DNA of 64,000 bases from Dictyobacter aurantiacus (GTDB taxonomy: Bacteria > Chloroflexota > Ktedonobacteria > Ktedonobacterales > Ktedonobacteraceae): the NCBI RefSeq assembly GCF_003967515.1, contig NZ_BIFQ01000001.1, positions 4,588,001-4,652,000 on the forward strand, written 5' to 3'. A program made the translations under genes and the position numbers. Within the stretch, counting starts at the first letter, position 1, and each line of letters opens with the position of its first letter. The notes under the pieces are model-generated. The model was not told the origin of the DNA and ran no database searches. It saw nothing but the letters and a program-made list of their open reading frames with translations. Shown here one piece after another: positions 35,040-42,757 of the stretch.

Positions 35040-36191
35040 TCATATTTTATCCCCCAACTGCTTTCCCATTAAAAAGAGCTTCATCGCTCGCTCGGTTGCC
35101 TGGCTCGTCAATAGTGAGGCATGTCTCATTGCATAGACTAACGGCATCGGTCTAGAGGGTAATACTGTAATCGCATCAATACCGAGGTCGTAAATACGCG
35201 TATAGTTCTCTCCTAACCCACCCACCACTGCCAGCACGGGTAGCTGATGCGTTTTGGCCAGCCTGGCAACGGCTCCAACGCTCTTCCCATAGGCCGTTTG
35301 CTCATCGAGCTGACCCTCGGCCGTAATTACCAGGTCGCTGTTCTTCATATATTCGTCAACGCGCAGTGTCTCTAGCATAATCTGGGCCCCTGGCCGTAGA
35401 GAGGCATGCAGGAAGGCCAGCATACCGGCCCCCAGTCCACCGGCGGCTCCAGCCCCAGGTGTCTCGCTGACCTCCTTTTTGAGGTCGCGCTGGATAATGT
35501 GCGCGTAATGGTGCAGGGCGGCATCCAGTTCCTCTATCATTTCCGGGGTCGCCCCTTTCTGGGGACCGTAGATAGCCGATGCGCCCGTTGGACCGCACAG
35601 AGGATTGGTGACGTCACAGGCGATGTCAAAGCTGCATTCTTTGATGCGCGCATCAAGCTGGCTGATGTCGATCTGTGCTAACCTGGCCAGAGCGGCTCCT
35701 CCCGGCAGTAGATCCTCTCCGCTGGCGTCCAGCAACCTGGCACCCAGTGCCTGAGCCATGCCGGCCCCCCCATCGTTGGTGGCGCTACCACCAATGCCCA
35801 GAATAAAGTGCCGGCTCCCCTGGTCCAGGGCCGCCTTAATCAACTCACCCACCCCATACGTGGTCGCGATCAACGGATTGCGTCGTTCGGGAGCTACCAG
35901 CGGCAGACCTGAGCTGGCCGCCATCTCGATTACGGCCGTCTGGCCATCACCCGTTACGCCATAGAACGCCTCTACCTGTTCCCCCATGGGACCGGTGACC
36001 GTCCGGATATGCATCTGCCCATGGGTGGCATCGATCAACGCCTGCACCGTCCCCTCGCCACCGTCGGCGATCGGAATAATCGTCAGGTCAGCCTCTGGAA
36101 AGACCTCGCGAACGCCCTTCGCGATCGCCGCTCCTGTCTCGGCGGCCGTCAGGCTCCCCTTCAGCGACTGCGGGGCAATCAGAATACGCAT
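35040..36191 (-). CDS. Glycerate kinase (GlxK/GarK family)
   Basis: A 383-residue type II glycerate kinase that phosphorylates D-glycerate, linking glyoxylate, serine or photorespiratory-type carbon to glycolysis. Family segments are IAPQSLKGSLTAAETG, IPIADGGEGTVQALI, LGIGGSATNDGGAGMAQALG, CDVTNPLCGP and ITAEGQLDEQT. The ATG at 36191 is chosen because AAAGGGG precedes it and MRILIAPQSLKGS is the family start; the reading extends 23 codons further without support. Product position (2- or 3-phosphate) is not decidable from the sequence. It stands alone between two repeat regions. Confidence 0.92.
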   Translation of the reverse strand: MRILIAPQSLKGSLTAAETGAAIAKGVREVFPEADLTIIPIADGGEGTVQALIDATHGQMHIRTVTGPMGEQVEAFYGVTGDGQTAVIEMAASSGLPLVAPERRNPLIATTYGVGELIKAALDQGSRHFILGIGGSATNDGGAGMAQALGARLLDASGEDLLPGGAALARLAQIDISQLDARIKECSFDIACDVTNPLCGPTGASAIYGPQKGATPEMIEELDAALHHYAHIIQRDLKKEVSETPGAGAAGGLGAGMLAFLHASLRPGAQIMLETLRVDEYMKNSDLVITAEGQLDEQTAYGKSVGAVARLAKTHQLPVLAVVGGLGENYTRIYDLGIDAITVLPSRPMPLVYAMRHASLLTSQATERAMKLFLMGKQLGDKI

Positions 36192-36259
36192 ACCAGCATC
36201 CCCTTTCTTCCTGCATATTGATTGGTTTATCTGCATTATACCAAATTCCCCTGTGCGCA

Positions 36260-36957
36260 ACGGCTCTCACAAGTCCATTGTGTGTTGGTGCATAGGGTGC
36301 GCATCCGCGCCCTATGCACCAATGTTAAAACTGGCGCGTCCCCAGCGCGGCACGCCTGAGGATTAGCCCTTGCGGTGCTCACAAGTCCATTGTGTGTTGG
36401 TCCATGGTGCGCATCCGCGCCCTATGCACCAATGTTAAAAAACTGGCGCGTCCCCGGCGCGGCACGCCTGAGGATTAGCCCTTGCGATGCTCACAAGTCC
36501 ATTGTGTTGGTGTATCGGGTGCGCATCCGCCTCATGCACCAATGTTAAAACTGGCGCGTTCCCCGCTCGGCACGCCTGAGGATTAGCCCTTGCGGTGCTC
36601 ACAAGTCCATTGTGTGTTGGTCCATGGTGCGCATCCGCGCCCTATGCACCAATGTTAAAAAACTGGCGCGTCCCTCGCTCGGCACGCTTGAAGATTAGCC
36701 CTTGCGATGCTCACAAGTCCATTGTGTGTTGGTCCATGGTGCGCATCCGCGCACCATGGACCAACATTAAAAAACTGGCGCGTCCCCCGCTCGGCACGCT
36801 TGAAGATTAGCCCTTGCGATGCTCACAAGTCCATTGTGTTGGTGTATCGGGTGCGCATCCGCGCACCCGATACACCAACACAAAAAACCAGCGCGGCCGC
36901 GTAGCGGACGCGCGTAAGGGGGCGCTCCCATGCCCCCTTAATGACGAGAGTAAGACA
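36260..36957. repeat. Tandem array of about 112-bp units with variable palindromes
   Basis: Six units, each starting ACAAGTCCATTGTGT (near 36270, 36382, 36495, 36602, 36714, 36827). Each has a palindrome around GTGCGCATCCGCG, then a spacer CTGGCGCGTCCC and GGCACGC...GATTAGCCCTTGCG. The last unit has instead GCGGCCGCGTAGCGG and the element end ATGACGAGAGTAAGACAC. Palindrome arms differ between units: some are perfect (first, fifth, sixth) and some combine two different arms. It fills the 875-bp gap before ctaG. Confidence 0.92.
36834..36883. repeat. Perfect palindrome, 23-bp arms, last unit of the array
   Basis: Arms 36834-36856 and 36861-36883 are exact complements around ATCC. The outer arm begins TTGTGTTGGTG and the centre is GGTGCGC/GCGCACC. 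Confidence 0.93.
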
Positions 36958-36969
36958 CAACTTCCTATA

Positions 36970-37003
36970 AGCCGAACGTGCATGTTTGCACGTTCGGCTT
37001 TCC
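36970..37003. terminator. Hairpin upstream of ctaG
   Basis: AGCCGAACGTGC and GCACGTTCGGCT form a perfect 12-bp stem with a short loop, followed by TTCCTG. No gene ends just before it, so it may insulate ctaG from the repeat array. Confidence 0.5.
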
Positions 37004-37066
37004 TGCTCTATACTAAATAACAAGGTTATTTATATTGCTATCCAGGTATTTTTGTGGAGTCTTTCT

Positions 37067-37939
37067 ATGTTGAATGGTCTATCTCTTTCCTGGTCCTGGA
37101 GTCCAGGTGGTTTGCTCTGTTTGGTTGTGCTGGCGCTTCTGTATCTGTTGCGCCTGCGCCAGATTTTTCGCTCGCACCAGGAAGATCCACAGGCGCCTAC
37201 CGTCAGTAAGGTCCGTATCGCTTCCTTCTTTTGTGGTCTGCTGTTGTTCGCGGCCCTCTTCTTCTCGCCGATCCAGACCATCGGCCGTACCCAGCTATTT
37301 TTGATCCATATGGCCGAGGTCGTGACCCTGACCACCTTCTGCGCTCCCTTGCTGCTGGGCGGCTGTTCAGAGGTGGTCTTGCGTCCCATACTGGATATCC
37401 CCATTGTCAGTACGGTGGTACGCTTTTTGACCAATCCGGTCGTTGCTTCGGTGATCTTTAACGCGACCTTTTTGCTCTGGCATGCTCCTAAGATCTACAA
37501 TGCCTCTACCCCTAATGCTGAGCTCTACAACACCATGATGCTCTCTATCTTTCTGACCTCGCTGCTCAACTGGTGGCCGATCATCGGCTCCCTTTCCGAG
37601 CTCAAGAAGCATGGCTATCCCCTGCAGATGCTCTATGTGATCCTGGATGGTCAGCCGCTGGATATCTTTGCCTTTGTGCTGGTCTATAGCGGAGTTCCAC
37701 TCTATCACTACCATATCCCGACGCAGATCGGCGTGAATACCTTTGGTGACCAGGCAGCGGCCGGTGCCCTGCTGTTGCTGCCAGGACTGGTTGACCTGGG
37801 AGTGCTGTCGCCGCTGTTTATTAGCTGGATGGGCCAACTGGAGCATAAGACCCGAGCCGCCGATCAGCGTCGCCTGGAGGAGTCCATGGAGTACGAGGAT
37901 GAGGAAGAAGAAGAGGATGTCGAGATAGAGGCGCGCTGA
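37067..37939 (+). CDS. ctaG: Cytochrome c oxidase assembly factor CtaG
   Basis: A 290-residue integral membrane protein of the caa3-type oxidase CtaG family, needed for copper-centre assembly in the oxidase of Bacillus relatives. Some seven membrane helices are visible (LLCLVVLALLYLL, IASFFCGLLLFAALFF, FAFVLVYSGVPLY). Conserved features include SPIQTIGRTQLFLIHMAEV, FLLWHAPKIYN and NWWPIIGSL. The tail is acidic (DEEEEEDVEIE). The ATG at 37067 follows GGAG and gives the proper first helix. No oxidase genes are in the window; aat converges from downstream. Confidence 0.9.
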   Translation: MLNGLSLSWSWSPGGLLCLVVLALLYLLRLRQIFRSHQEDPQAPTVSKVRIASFFCGLLLFAALFFSPIQTIGRTQLFLIHMAEVVTLTTFCAPLLLGGCSEVVLRPILDIPIVSTVVRFLTNPVVASVIFNATFLLWHAPKIYNASTPNAELYNTMMLSIFLTSLLNWWPIIGSLSELKKHGYPLQMLYVILDGQPLDIFAFVLVYSGVPLYHYHIPTQIGVNTFGDQAAAGALLLLPGLVDLGVLSPLFISWMGQLEHKTRAADQRRLEESMEYEDEEEEEDVEIEAR

Positions 37940-37964
37940 TTTATTCTCTCTCCTTTTCCCGCTG

Positions 37965-37986
37965 GCTGGTAGCCATGGCTACCAGC
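37965..37986. terminator. 22-bp perfect palindrome between ctaG and aat
   Basis: GCTGGTAGCC followed by ATGGCTACCAGC reads the same on both strands and overlaps the aat stop. It lies between converging genes and may act as a compact stop for both, although it has no loop in DNA form and no T-run. Confidence 0.45.
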
Positions 37987-38590
37987 CGCAGCGTAGCTGG
38001 AGCGCCTGCCGCAGTCGTCGTTCGTATTCCCGGCGCGGTATCTCGGTGACGCCCAGCGTGATCAGGTGAGGGGTCGTAAACTGGGTATCGTGCAGGATGT
38101 AGCCATGGCGCTGTAAGTGCTGTGTCAGGGCGACCAGGCAGACCTTGGAGGCGTCGCGAGCACGTGAAAACATGCTTTCACCCATGAACGCGCCGCCCAG
38201 CGCGACCCCGTAAAGTCCCCCAACCAGCCTGCCGTCTTGCCAGGCCTCGACGCTATGGGCCAGTCCACATCGATGAAGGTACGTATATGTTTTTATAAAC
38301 TCTTCATTGATCCAGGTCTCTTCGCGTTGCGCGCAGCCGCGCATGACCTCCTCGAAGGCGCTGTCGGTGCGGATGGTGTAGATGCGCTTGCGGATGGTGG
38401 CCCGCAGTGAACGTGAGATATGCAGGTTCTGGTGCTCCAGAATGGCGCGTGGATCGGGCGCGTACCAGTCAACTTTCCCCTGCTCGTCTGCCATGGGAAA
38501 GATCCCCTGGGCATAGGCCTGGACGACCAGTTCAGGATCGAGTGCTTCCGGGACCACGTGCCTCCTCGTTTCATATTTTTCCGTTCCCAT
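37979..38590 (-). CDS. aat: Leucyl/phenylalanyl-tRNA-protein transferase
   Basis: A 203-residue enzyme that adds Leu or Phe to proteins with N-terminal Lys/Arg, creating N-degrons for ClpS/ClpAP-type decay. Family signatures are AYAQGIFPMAD, WYAPDPRAIL, TWINEEFIKTYTYLH, AHSVEAWQDGRLVGGLYGVALGG and GESMFSRARDASK. The length is slightly short but the domain is complete. It lies 4 bp from the flippase gene's stop (38595), on the same strand downstream of it. The N-degron link could connect with the Clp-type zinc-finger protein at 18905, but that is speculative. Confidence 0.95.
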   Translation of the reverse strand: MGTEKYETRRHVVPEALDPELVVQAYAQGIFPMADEQGKVDWYAPDPRAILEHQNLHISRSLRATIRKRIYTIRTDSAFEEVMRGCAQREETWINEEFIKTYTYLHRCGLAHSVEAWQDGRLVGGLYGVALGGAFMGESMFSRARDASKVCLVALTQHLQRHGYILHDTQFTTPHLITLGVTEIPRREYERRLRQALQLRCGW

Positions 38591-38594
38591 ATCT

Positions 38595-40259
38595 TTACCT
38601 CATGCCTGCCCATTTGTTTCCGCCTGTTCGGGTTGGCCCTATATCCTTGCTGGCGCGGCTGAAATACTTGAGATAGCCGGCCAGGCGTGGATTCATTCCT
38701 TTAAGCAATTCGATATCCGGTTGTGTCAGTGGTTTGATCCACCAGAGCAGCCCCAGGCATAAAATAATAAACAGGCAGCCTGAGATGCCCAGCAAGATGC
38801 GATCTTTGGGATGCCAGAGCAGGCTGGGGAGCGCCGCCAGTATCAGGGCCAGCATAAAGCGACCCGTGAAGACCAGGACTTCGCGCCGATGCCCCGATGG
38901 GATCTGTGGCGCGATCCATATCAGTAGCAGGATCCCCGCCGCCGTTTTGGCGATCCCATCCGCGATCAGCGCGCCCGCCGCTCCCAGGGTGGGAATGCAG
39001 AGGATGCCAACGCCGATGACGATCAAGAGACCCAGCCACTGGCTGGCGACGACCTGTCTGGGTTTGCCGAGCACATAGAGACCAGACTGGTGAATGGTTG
39101 TGCCGAGGAGGCGCACCAGCAGGTTAAAAAATAAGAAGATGGTCAGCAGGGGCCAGACCGGGTCATACTTGTTGCCGTACAGGACGTTGGTGATGTTGGA
39201 CGCGTTAAAGAGGCAGAAGACCAGCACTGGCGCGGCCAGTAGCGTCTCGACCTTGATCAGCGCCTGCCAGGTCTGCCCGAATCTCTGGTGGTTGTGGCCG
39301 GTAAAGGCCGCCGCCAGCGCTGAGCCACCCACTCCGGTAAGGCCCGAGACCAGCAGCAGGTTGGCGGCATCCGCTAGCTGGAATGAGAGGTTGAAGTAGC
39401 CGATGTTCTCTACCGAAATCAAGAAGACGCCCAGCAGGATGATTGAGATCTGCTTGAAGAGCGCGCCGGTGGCCAGATTGGTGAGCCAGGCCGAAATGCT
39501 GATATGCCAGATGTTCTTTAGGGGTAGCCTGTGATGTGGGGCTCCTTTGAGCAGGAACGGCGCCAGCCAGCAGACGAAGGCCAGCGCGGTCAGCAGCGCC
39601 ACCAGCGCCTGCAGCCAGAGGATGCCATCTATACCCCAGCCCAGCGTGAGCAGGATAAATCCTGCCAGTAGCAGCGCTCCCTGCGTGATGCTGCCAATGA
39701 CCAGTACAATGTGCATGCGCATGCGGGCCGCGCACAGGGCGCTAAAGAGATTGCTGATACCAGTGCCAAAGACATAGAGCGCGATTGGAATGCTAAATCT
39801 GCTTAAGAGCGGACCCTGTAAGGTGTTAACGACCGCCGCGCTGCCAGGAATGGGGAGCAGCGCGATACCGGTGGCCAGCAGCGGGAGACCAAAAAGAATT
39901 ATAGCGATCGTCACAAAGAGGATGATCAGGCGTACCGCCAGCAGATAGCGGGCTAGCTGACCGGCCACTCCGGGTCCAGACTCGGACAGGAGTCGTGGGA
40001 CAAACGTCACGGTGGCGTCTTCGATGCCCAGCGCCACTATATAGATAATGGTATTAATCGTAGTTTGTATAATGGCATAGACGCCGTACTCGCCGGTGGT
40101 GACCGCGCGTGTAATCAGCACAGTAAAGAGAAAGGACGAGAGAAAGAACCAGAGACTATAGATCTGGTTAATTACATAACTATTAGGGGCACGCTTCAAT
40201 AATTGCCGGGCTCCGCTATCTCCCTGCGATGCTTTATCAGATGGCTGTTGTATCATCAC
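38595..40259 (-). CDS. Polysaccharide flippase-like membrane protein (MVF/MATE superfamily)
   Basis: A 554-residue protein with about 14 predicted membrane helices. The N-terminal pattern IYSLWFFLSSFLFTVLIT, then GEYGVYAIIQT, matches Wzx/RfbX-type exporters of lipid-linked sugars. Basic loops alternate with helices to the end, and the C-terminal 30 residues are cytoplasmic and positively charged. It likely moves a glycolipid-linked precursor across the membrane. The start at 40259 follows GGAAATAACGTG. The small membrane protein at 40298 and the glycosidase at 40780 lie upstream on the same strand, perhaps a cell-surface polysaccharide unit. Confidence 0.82.
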   Translation of the reverse strand: MMIQQPSDKASQGDSGARQLLKRAPNSYVINQIYSLWFFLSSFLFTVLITRAVTTGEYGVYAIIQTTINTIIYIVALGIEDATVTFVPRLLSESGPGVAGQLARYLLAVRLIILFVTIAIILFGLPLLATGIALLPIPGSAAVVNTLQGPLLSRFSIPIALYVFGTGISNLFSALCAARMRMHIVLVIGSITQGALLLAGFILLTLGWGIDGILWLQALVALLTALAFVCWLAPFLLKGAPHHRLPLKNIWHISISAWLTNLATGALFKQISIILLGVFLISVENIGYFNLSFQLADAANLLLVSGLTGVGGSALAAAFTGHNHQRFGQTWQALIKVETLLAAPVLVFCLFNASNITNVLYGNKYDPVWPLLTIFLFFNLLVRLLGTTIHQSGLYVLGKPRQVVASQWLGLLIVIGVGILCIPTLGAAGALIADGIAKTAAGILLLIWIAPQIPSGHRREVLVFTGRFMLALILAALPSLLWHPKDRILLGISGCLFIILCLGLLWWIKPLTQPDIELLKGMNPRLAGYLKYFSRASKDIGPTRTGGNKWAGMR

Positions 40260-40297
40260 GTTATTTCCAGTAAAGACGCTTTTCAGAGATTACTATT

Positions 40298-40768
40298 TTA
40301 TCTCATTTTAATCAAAAACCTTGCTAACCAGCCAATTGCTCCTAGTCCCGCGAAGAGCTCTAGCAAGCTGACGTTGGCTGTAATGTGGTCGCTCGATACC
40401 ACATAAAAGGCGCCGACTTTAAATGTCGCGGCCACCAGGAAGATACCCAGGCCCAGCCAGGCTGGTAGGGTGGCCAGGAGCAGGGCCTTCTGCCAGCGTT
40501 GGCAGCTAAAGCCGATCACGGTGGGCAGCAGATAGAGAAAGAGCGTAATCATCGGTGCGATGCTGGCGGGATAAGGACCGTTGAGGGCCGCGTTGGCGGA
40601 CAATGGGAAGATCCGCGTCCAGAGCTGTGCGGGGACCAGGGCACTGGCGACCAGTAGCGTCTCCAGTCCCACCATGGTGTAGAGCCCCAACTGGCGGTAA
40701 TTCAGCTTGCGATAGTTCAGGTTGCGGTAGTTCAGGGCTTTCTGTTGTAAGAGACGAAGGTGAAGCAT
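40298..40768 (-). CDS. Small four-helix membrane protein of unknown function
   Basis: A 156-residue protein. Residues 12-28 contain three imperfect copies of a five-residue unit (LNYRN, LNYRK, LNYRQ). Four hydrophobic helices follow (YTMVGLETLLVASALV, MITLFLYLLPTVIGF, LLLATLPAWLGLGIFLVAA, LLELFAGLGAIGWLARFL). AAAGGA precedes the ATG. There is no family match I recognise. It sits between NagZ-like and flippase genes on one strand with short gaps (11 and 38 bp), so co-transcription is likely. Confidence 0.72.
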   Translation of the reverse strand: MLHLRLLQQKALNYRNLNYRKLNYRQLGLYTMVGLETLLVASALVPAQLWTRIFPLSANAALNGPYPASIAPMITLFLYLLPTVIGFSCQRWQKALLLATLPAWLGLGIFLVAATFKVGAFYVVSSDHITANVSLLELFAGLGAIGWLARFLIKMR

Positions 40769-40779
40769 TGGCGTCCTTT

Positions 40780-42321
40780 CTATTTGTTGCCCGGAATGGG
40801 CAACAGACCCATTTGATACTTCATCAATAGGATGCGTCGTACGGACGCATCGATGCGCGATTGTGAGATCCCTCCTTTGTTTAATGCCTGCTTGATTCCA
40901 TTGATCATCTGTGCTACATCGTCAGGACTTGACGCGCCCATAATGATATCTGATCCAGCCTCAATGGCCATGGCCGCCGCCTGGTCGGGGGTGTAATAGG
41001 CGGTGATGCCCGCCATGGTCAGGCTATCCGTCATGATTACCCCTTGAAAGCCCATTTCGTCGCGCAGGATGCCCGTGACCAGTTTCGGTGAGAGGGACGA
41101 GGGTTGGCTAGGATCAATGGCGGGCACGATTTCGTGGGTGACCATAATAGCGTGCACCTGTCCCTGGTGAATCATGGCGCGATAGGGGGCCCAATCGATC
41201 GCTTCTAGTTCGCTTTTTGAGCGTTGAATACTCGGCAGACCGACATGGGGATCGACCGTCGCATCACCAAGGCCGGGAAAGTGTTTAAGCGTACCTACAA
41301 CCTGGTGGCTCTGCTGTAAGCCCTCTAAATAGGCCTCCGCCATGCGCGAGACCGTCCGGGGCGTGGTTCCAAAGGTGCGCATGTCCTGATGCAGCTCGGA
41401 GTAGTTCGAGGTGTCGACATCTACTACCGGGGCCAGATTGAGCGTGATTCCATAGGACGCAAGATCGCGCGCATCCTGTTGTCCGGCCGCGCTAACCATT
41501 TGTGGATTGTTGCTGGCGCCCAGCGTGGCGGCTGAGGGACGCGGTCCATCCAGCTGCTGCAGGCGATCAACGCTTCCTCCCTCCTGGTCTATGGCCAGGC
41601 TGATTGGTAGATCGGTTGCGTTCCGATGAATCTCTTGCGTCAGGGATTTGAATTGATTTTTGTCGATGATGTTGCCGTTGGCGGAAAAGAGCAGTACCGA
41701 TCCAACCTGGTATTGGCTGAGCATAGTGGAGAGTTGCTGGCTATAGTTCGCGCCCACAAATTGTACCATCATCATCTGACCCAGCTTCTGATCCAGCGAT
41801 AATTTGTTGATGATAAGATCGATATAGGCTTCCGGCGTCAAGGCTGCCTGCGTTGTTGCATGTGGCTGATGGAGGGCGCGGTGGTTCAGTCCCTTGAGAA
41901 CATTCTGCGAGTCCTGTGCCGTCGTAGCGGTGGTTGCGGATGGATAGAGCACGCTGGCCCAGCCCTGTGCCCCGATGAATTGTGGCTGACCAAGATCAAT
42001 TGCTCGCCAGACCAGTAGCGCCAGCAGACACATGATGCCGACTATCTTTATTCGATCAGAACGGCTCCAACTGCCTGCTATGCCCCCTAAACCATGTGGT
42101 GACATTGGGGCTTGTGGTGTGTTATATTCATCAATATTATTTGGATTCGCTTCTTTTTCTGCATCAATAGTAGCCTGCGACGTGTCTGTTGATGGATGCG
42201 GGGTACGGGTGGCTTCGATATGGGATTGTGCGTCAACTGGTTGCGTCGTCTCTGCTTGTTCGCCGTTTAGCTCGGCCGAAGAGCTATGTTTCTGCGCCGC
42301 CGAGGGAGCATCTGGCTCCAT
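40780..42321 (-). CDS. Membrane-anchored glycoside hydrolase family 3 (NagZ-like)
   Basis: A 513-residue protein. The first 85 residues are acidic/polar and cytoplasmic, then a single helix (VGIMCLLALLVWRAI) anchors it, with the enzyme outside. The family-3 TIM barrel starts near residue 160 (IINKLSLDQKLGQMMMVQF). Also visible are SLAIDQEGGSVDRLQ, the substrate loop KHFPGLGDATVDPHVGLP with its Asp and His, and the nucleophile Asp in GVIMTDSLTMAGI. In bacteria NagZ removes N-acetylglucosamine from muropeptides or other glycans. AAGGGGG precedes the ATG. The exposed location suggests wall recycling. Confidence 0.9.
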   Translation of the reverse strand: MEPDAPSAAQKHSSSAELNGEQAETTQPVDAQSHIEATRTPHPSTDTSQATIDAEKEANPNNIDEYNTPQAPMSPHGLGGIAGSWSRSDRIKIVGIMCLLALLVWRAIDLGQPQFIGAQGWASVLYPSATTATTAQDSQNVLKGLNHRALHQPHATTQAALTPEAYIDLIINKLSLDQKLGQMMMVQFVGANYSQQLSTMLSQYQVGSVLLFSANGNIIDKNQFKSLTQEIHRNATDLPISLAIDQEGGSVDRLQQLDGPRPSAATLGASNNPQMVSAAGQQDARDLASYGITLNLAPVVDVDTSNYSELHQDMRTFGTTPRTVSRMAEAYLEGLQQSHQVVGTLKHFPGLGDATVDPHVGLPSIQRSKSELEAIDWAPYRAMIHQGQVHAIMVTHEIVPAIDPSQPSSLSPKLVTGILRDEMGFQGVIMTDSLTMAGITAYYTPDQAAAMAIEAGSDIIMGASSPDDVAQMINGIKQALNKGGISQSRIDASVRRILLMKYQMGLLPIPGNK

Positions 42322-42494
42322 ACAAGACCCCCTTAAAGAAAAGCATTATACAGATTGTCGTATAGAAATGGCAGAAAAACTCGTAAGAACCTATAATATT
42401 GTACGCCCTACATGATGAGCTCTAAAGATATAATCATCTATAAAGATGCGCCAACCCCTAAAAGTAAAGCACATATCACACAAAAAGGCCAGTT

Positions 42495-42552
42495 GTTTAT
42501 CCATGGAGTGCAGAACGGGGTGACGACCCCGTTCTGCACTCCATGGATAAAC
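42495..42552. repeat. Perfect long palindrome, 27-bp arms
   Basis: Arms 42495-42521 and 42526-42552 are exact complements around GACG. The outer arm is GTTTATCCATGGAGTGCAG and the centre is ACGGGGT/ACCCCGT. It occupies the middle of the 436-bp gap between the glycosidase and the NACHT gene. Confidence 0.95.
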
Positions 42553-42564
42553 GTTCTGTGTGTT

Positions 42565-42672
42565 GATGCGGGGATGCAAGGGGCGGCGAGCCCCTTGACT
42601 GGGGGTCTGGGGGCTGTGCCCCCAGCTCCTCTTTTTCTCCTCGCCGCCGAAGGCGGTGAGGAGGAGCGTGCC
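42565..42672. repeat. GC-rich interspersed repeat, reverse orientation
   Basis: GATGCAAGGGGCGGCGAGCC, then CCCCTTGACTGGGGG, GGGGGCTGTGCCCCC and the CGCCGCC/GGCGG hairpin form a copy of the family at 1213, read in the opposite direction. Confidence 0.7.
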
Positions 42673-42757
42673 CTTTCATCCTATTGCTTGTTGGGATGGA
42701 TCGACTGCGATATACTGTTTTTGTTATGCATATAAAAAGAGATCCGGGGTATCATAA

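Noticed and set aside
36834..36883. Integron attC site
   Set aside because: attC sites have unpaired extrahelical bases and R/L core boxes; these palindromes are perfectly paired, their cores do not match, and there is no integrase or cassette gene.
36260..36957. CRISPR-like array
   Set aside because: Units are about 112 bp with no short repeat/unique spacer alternation, and no cas genes are nearby.
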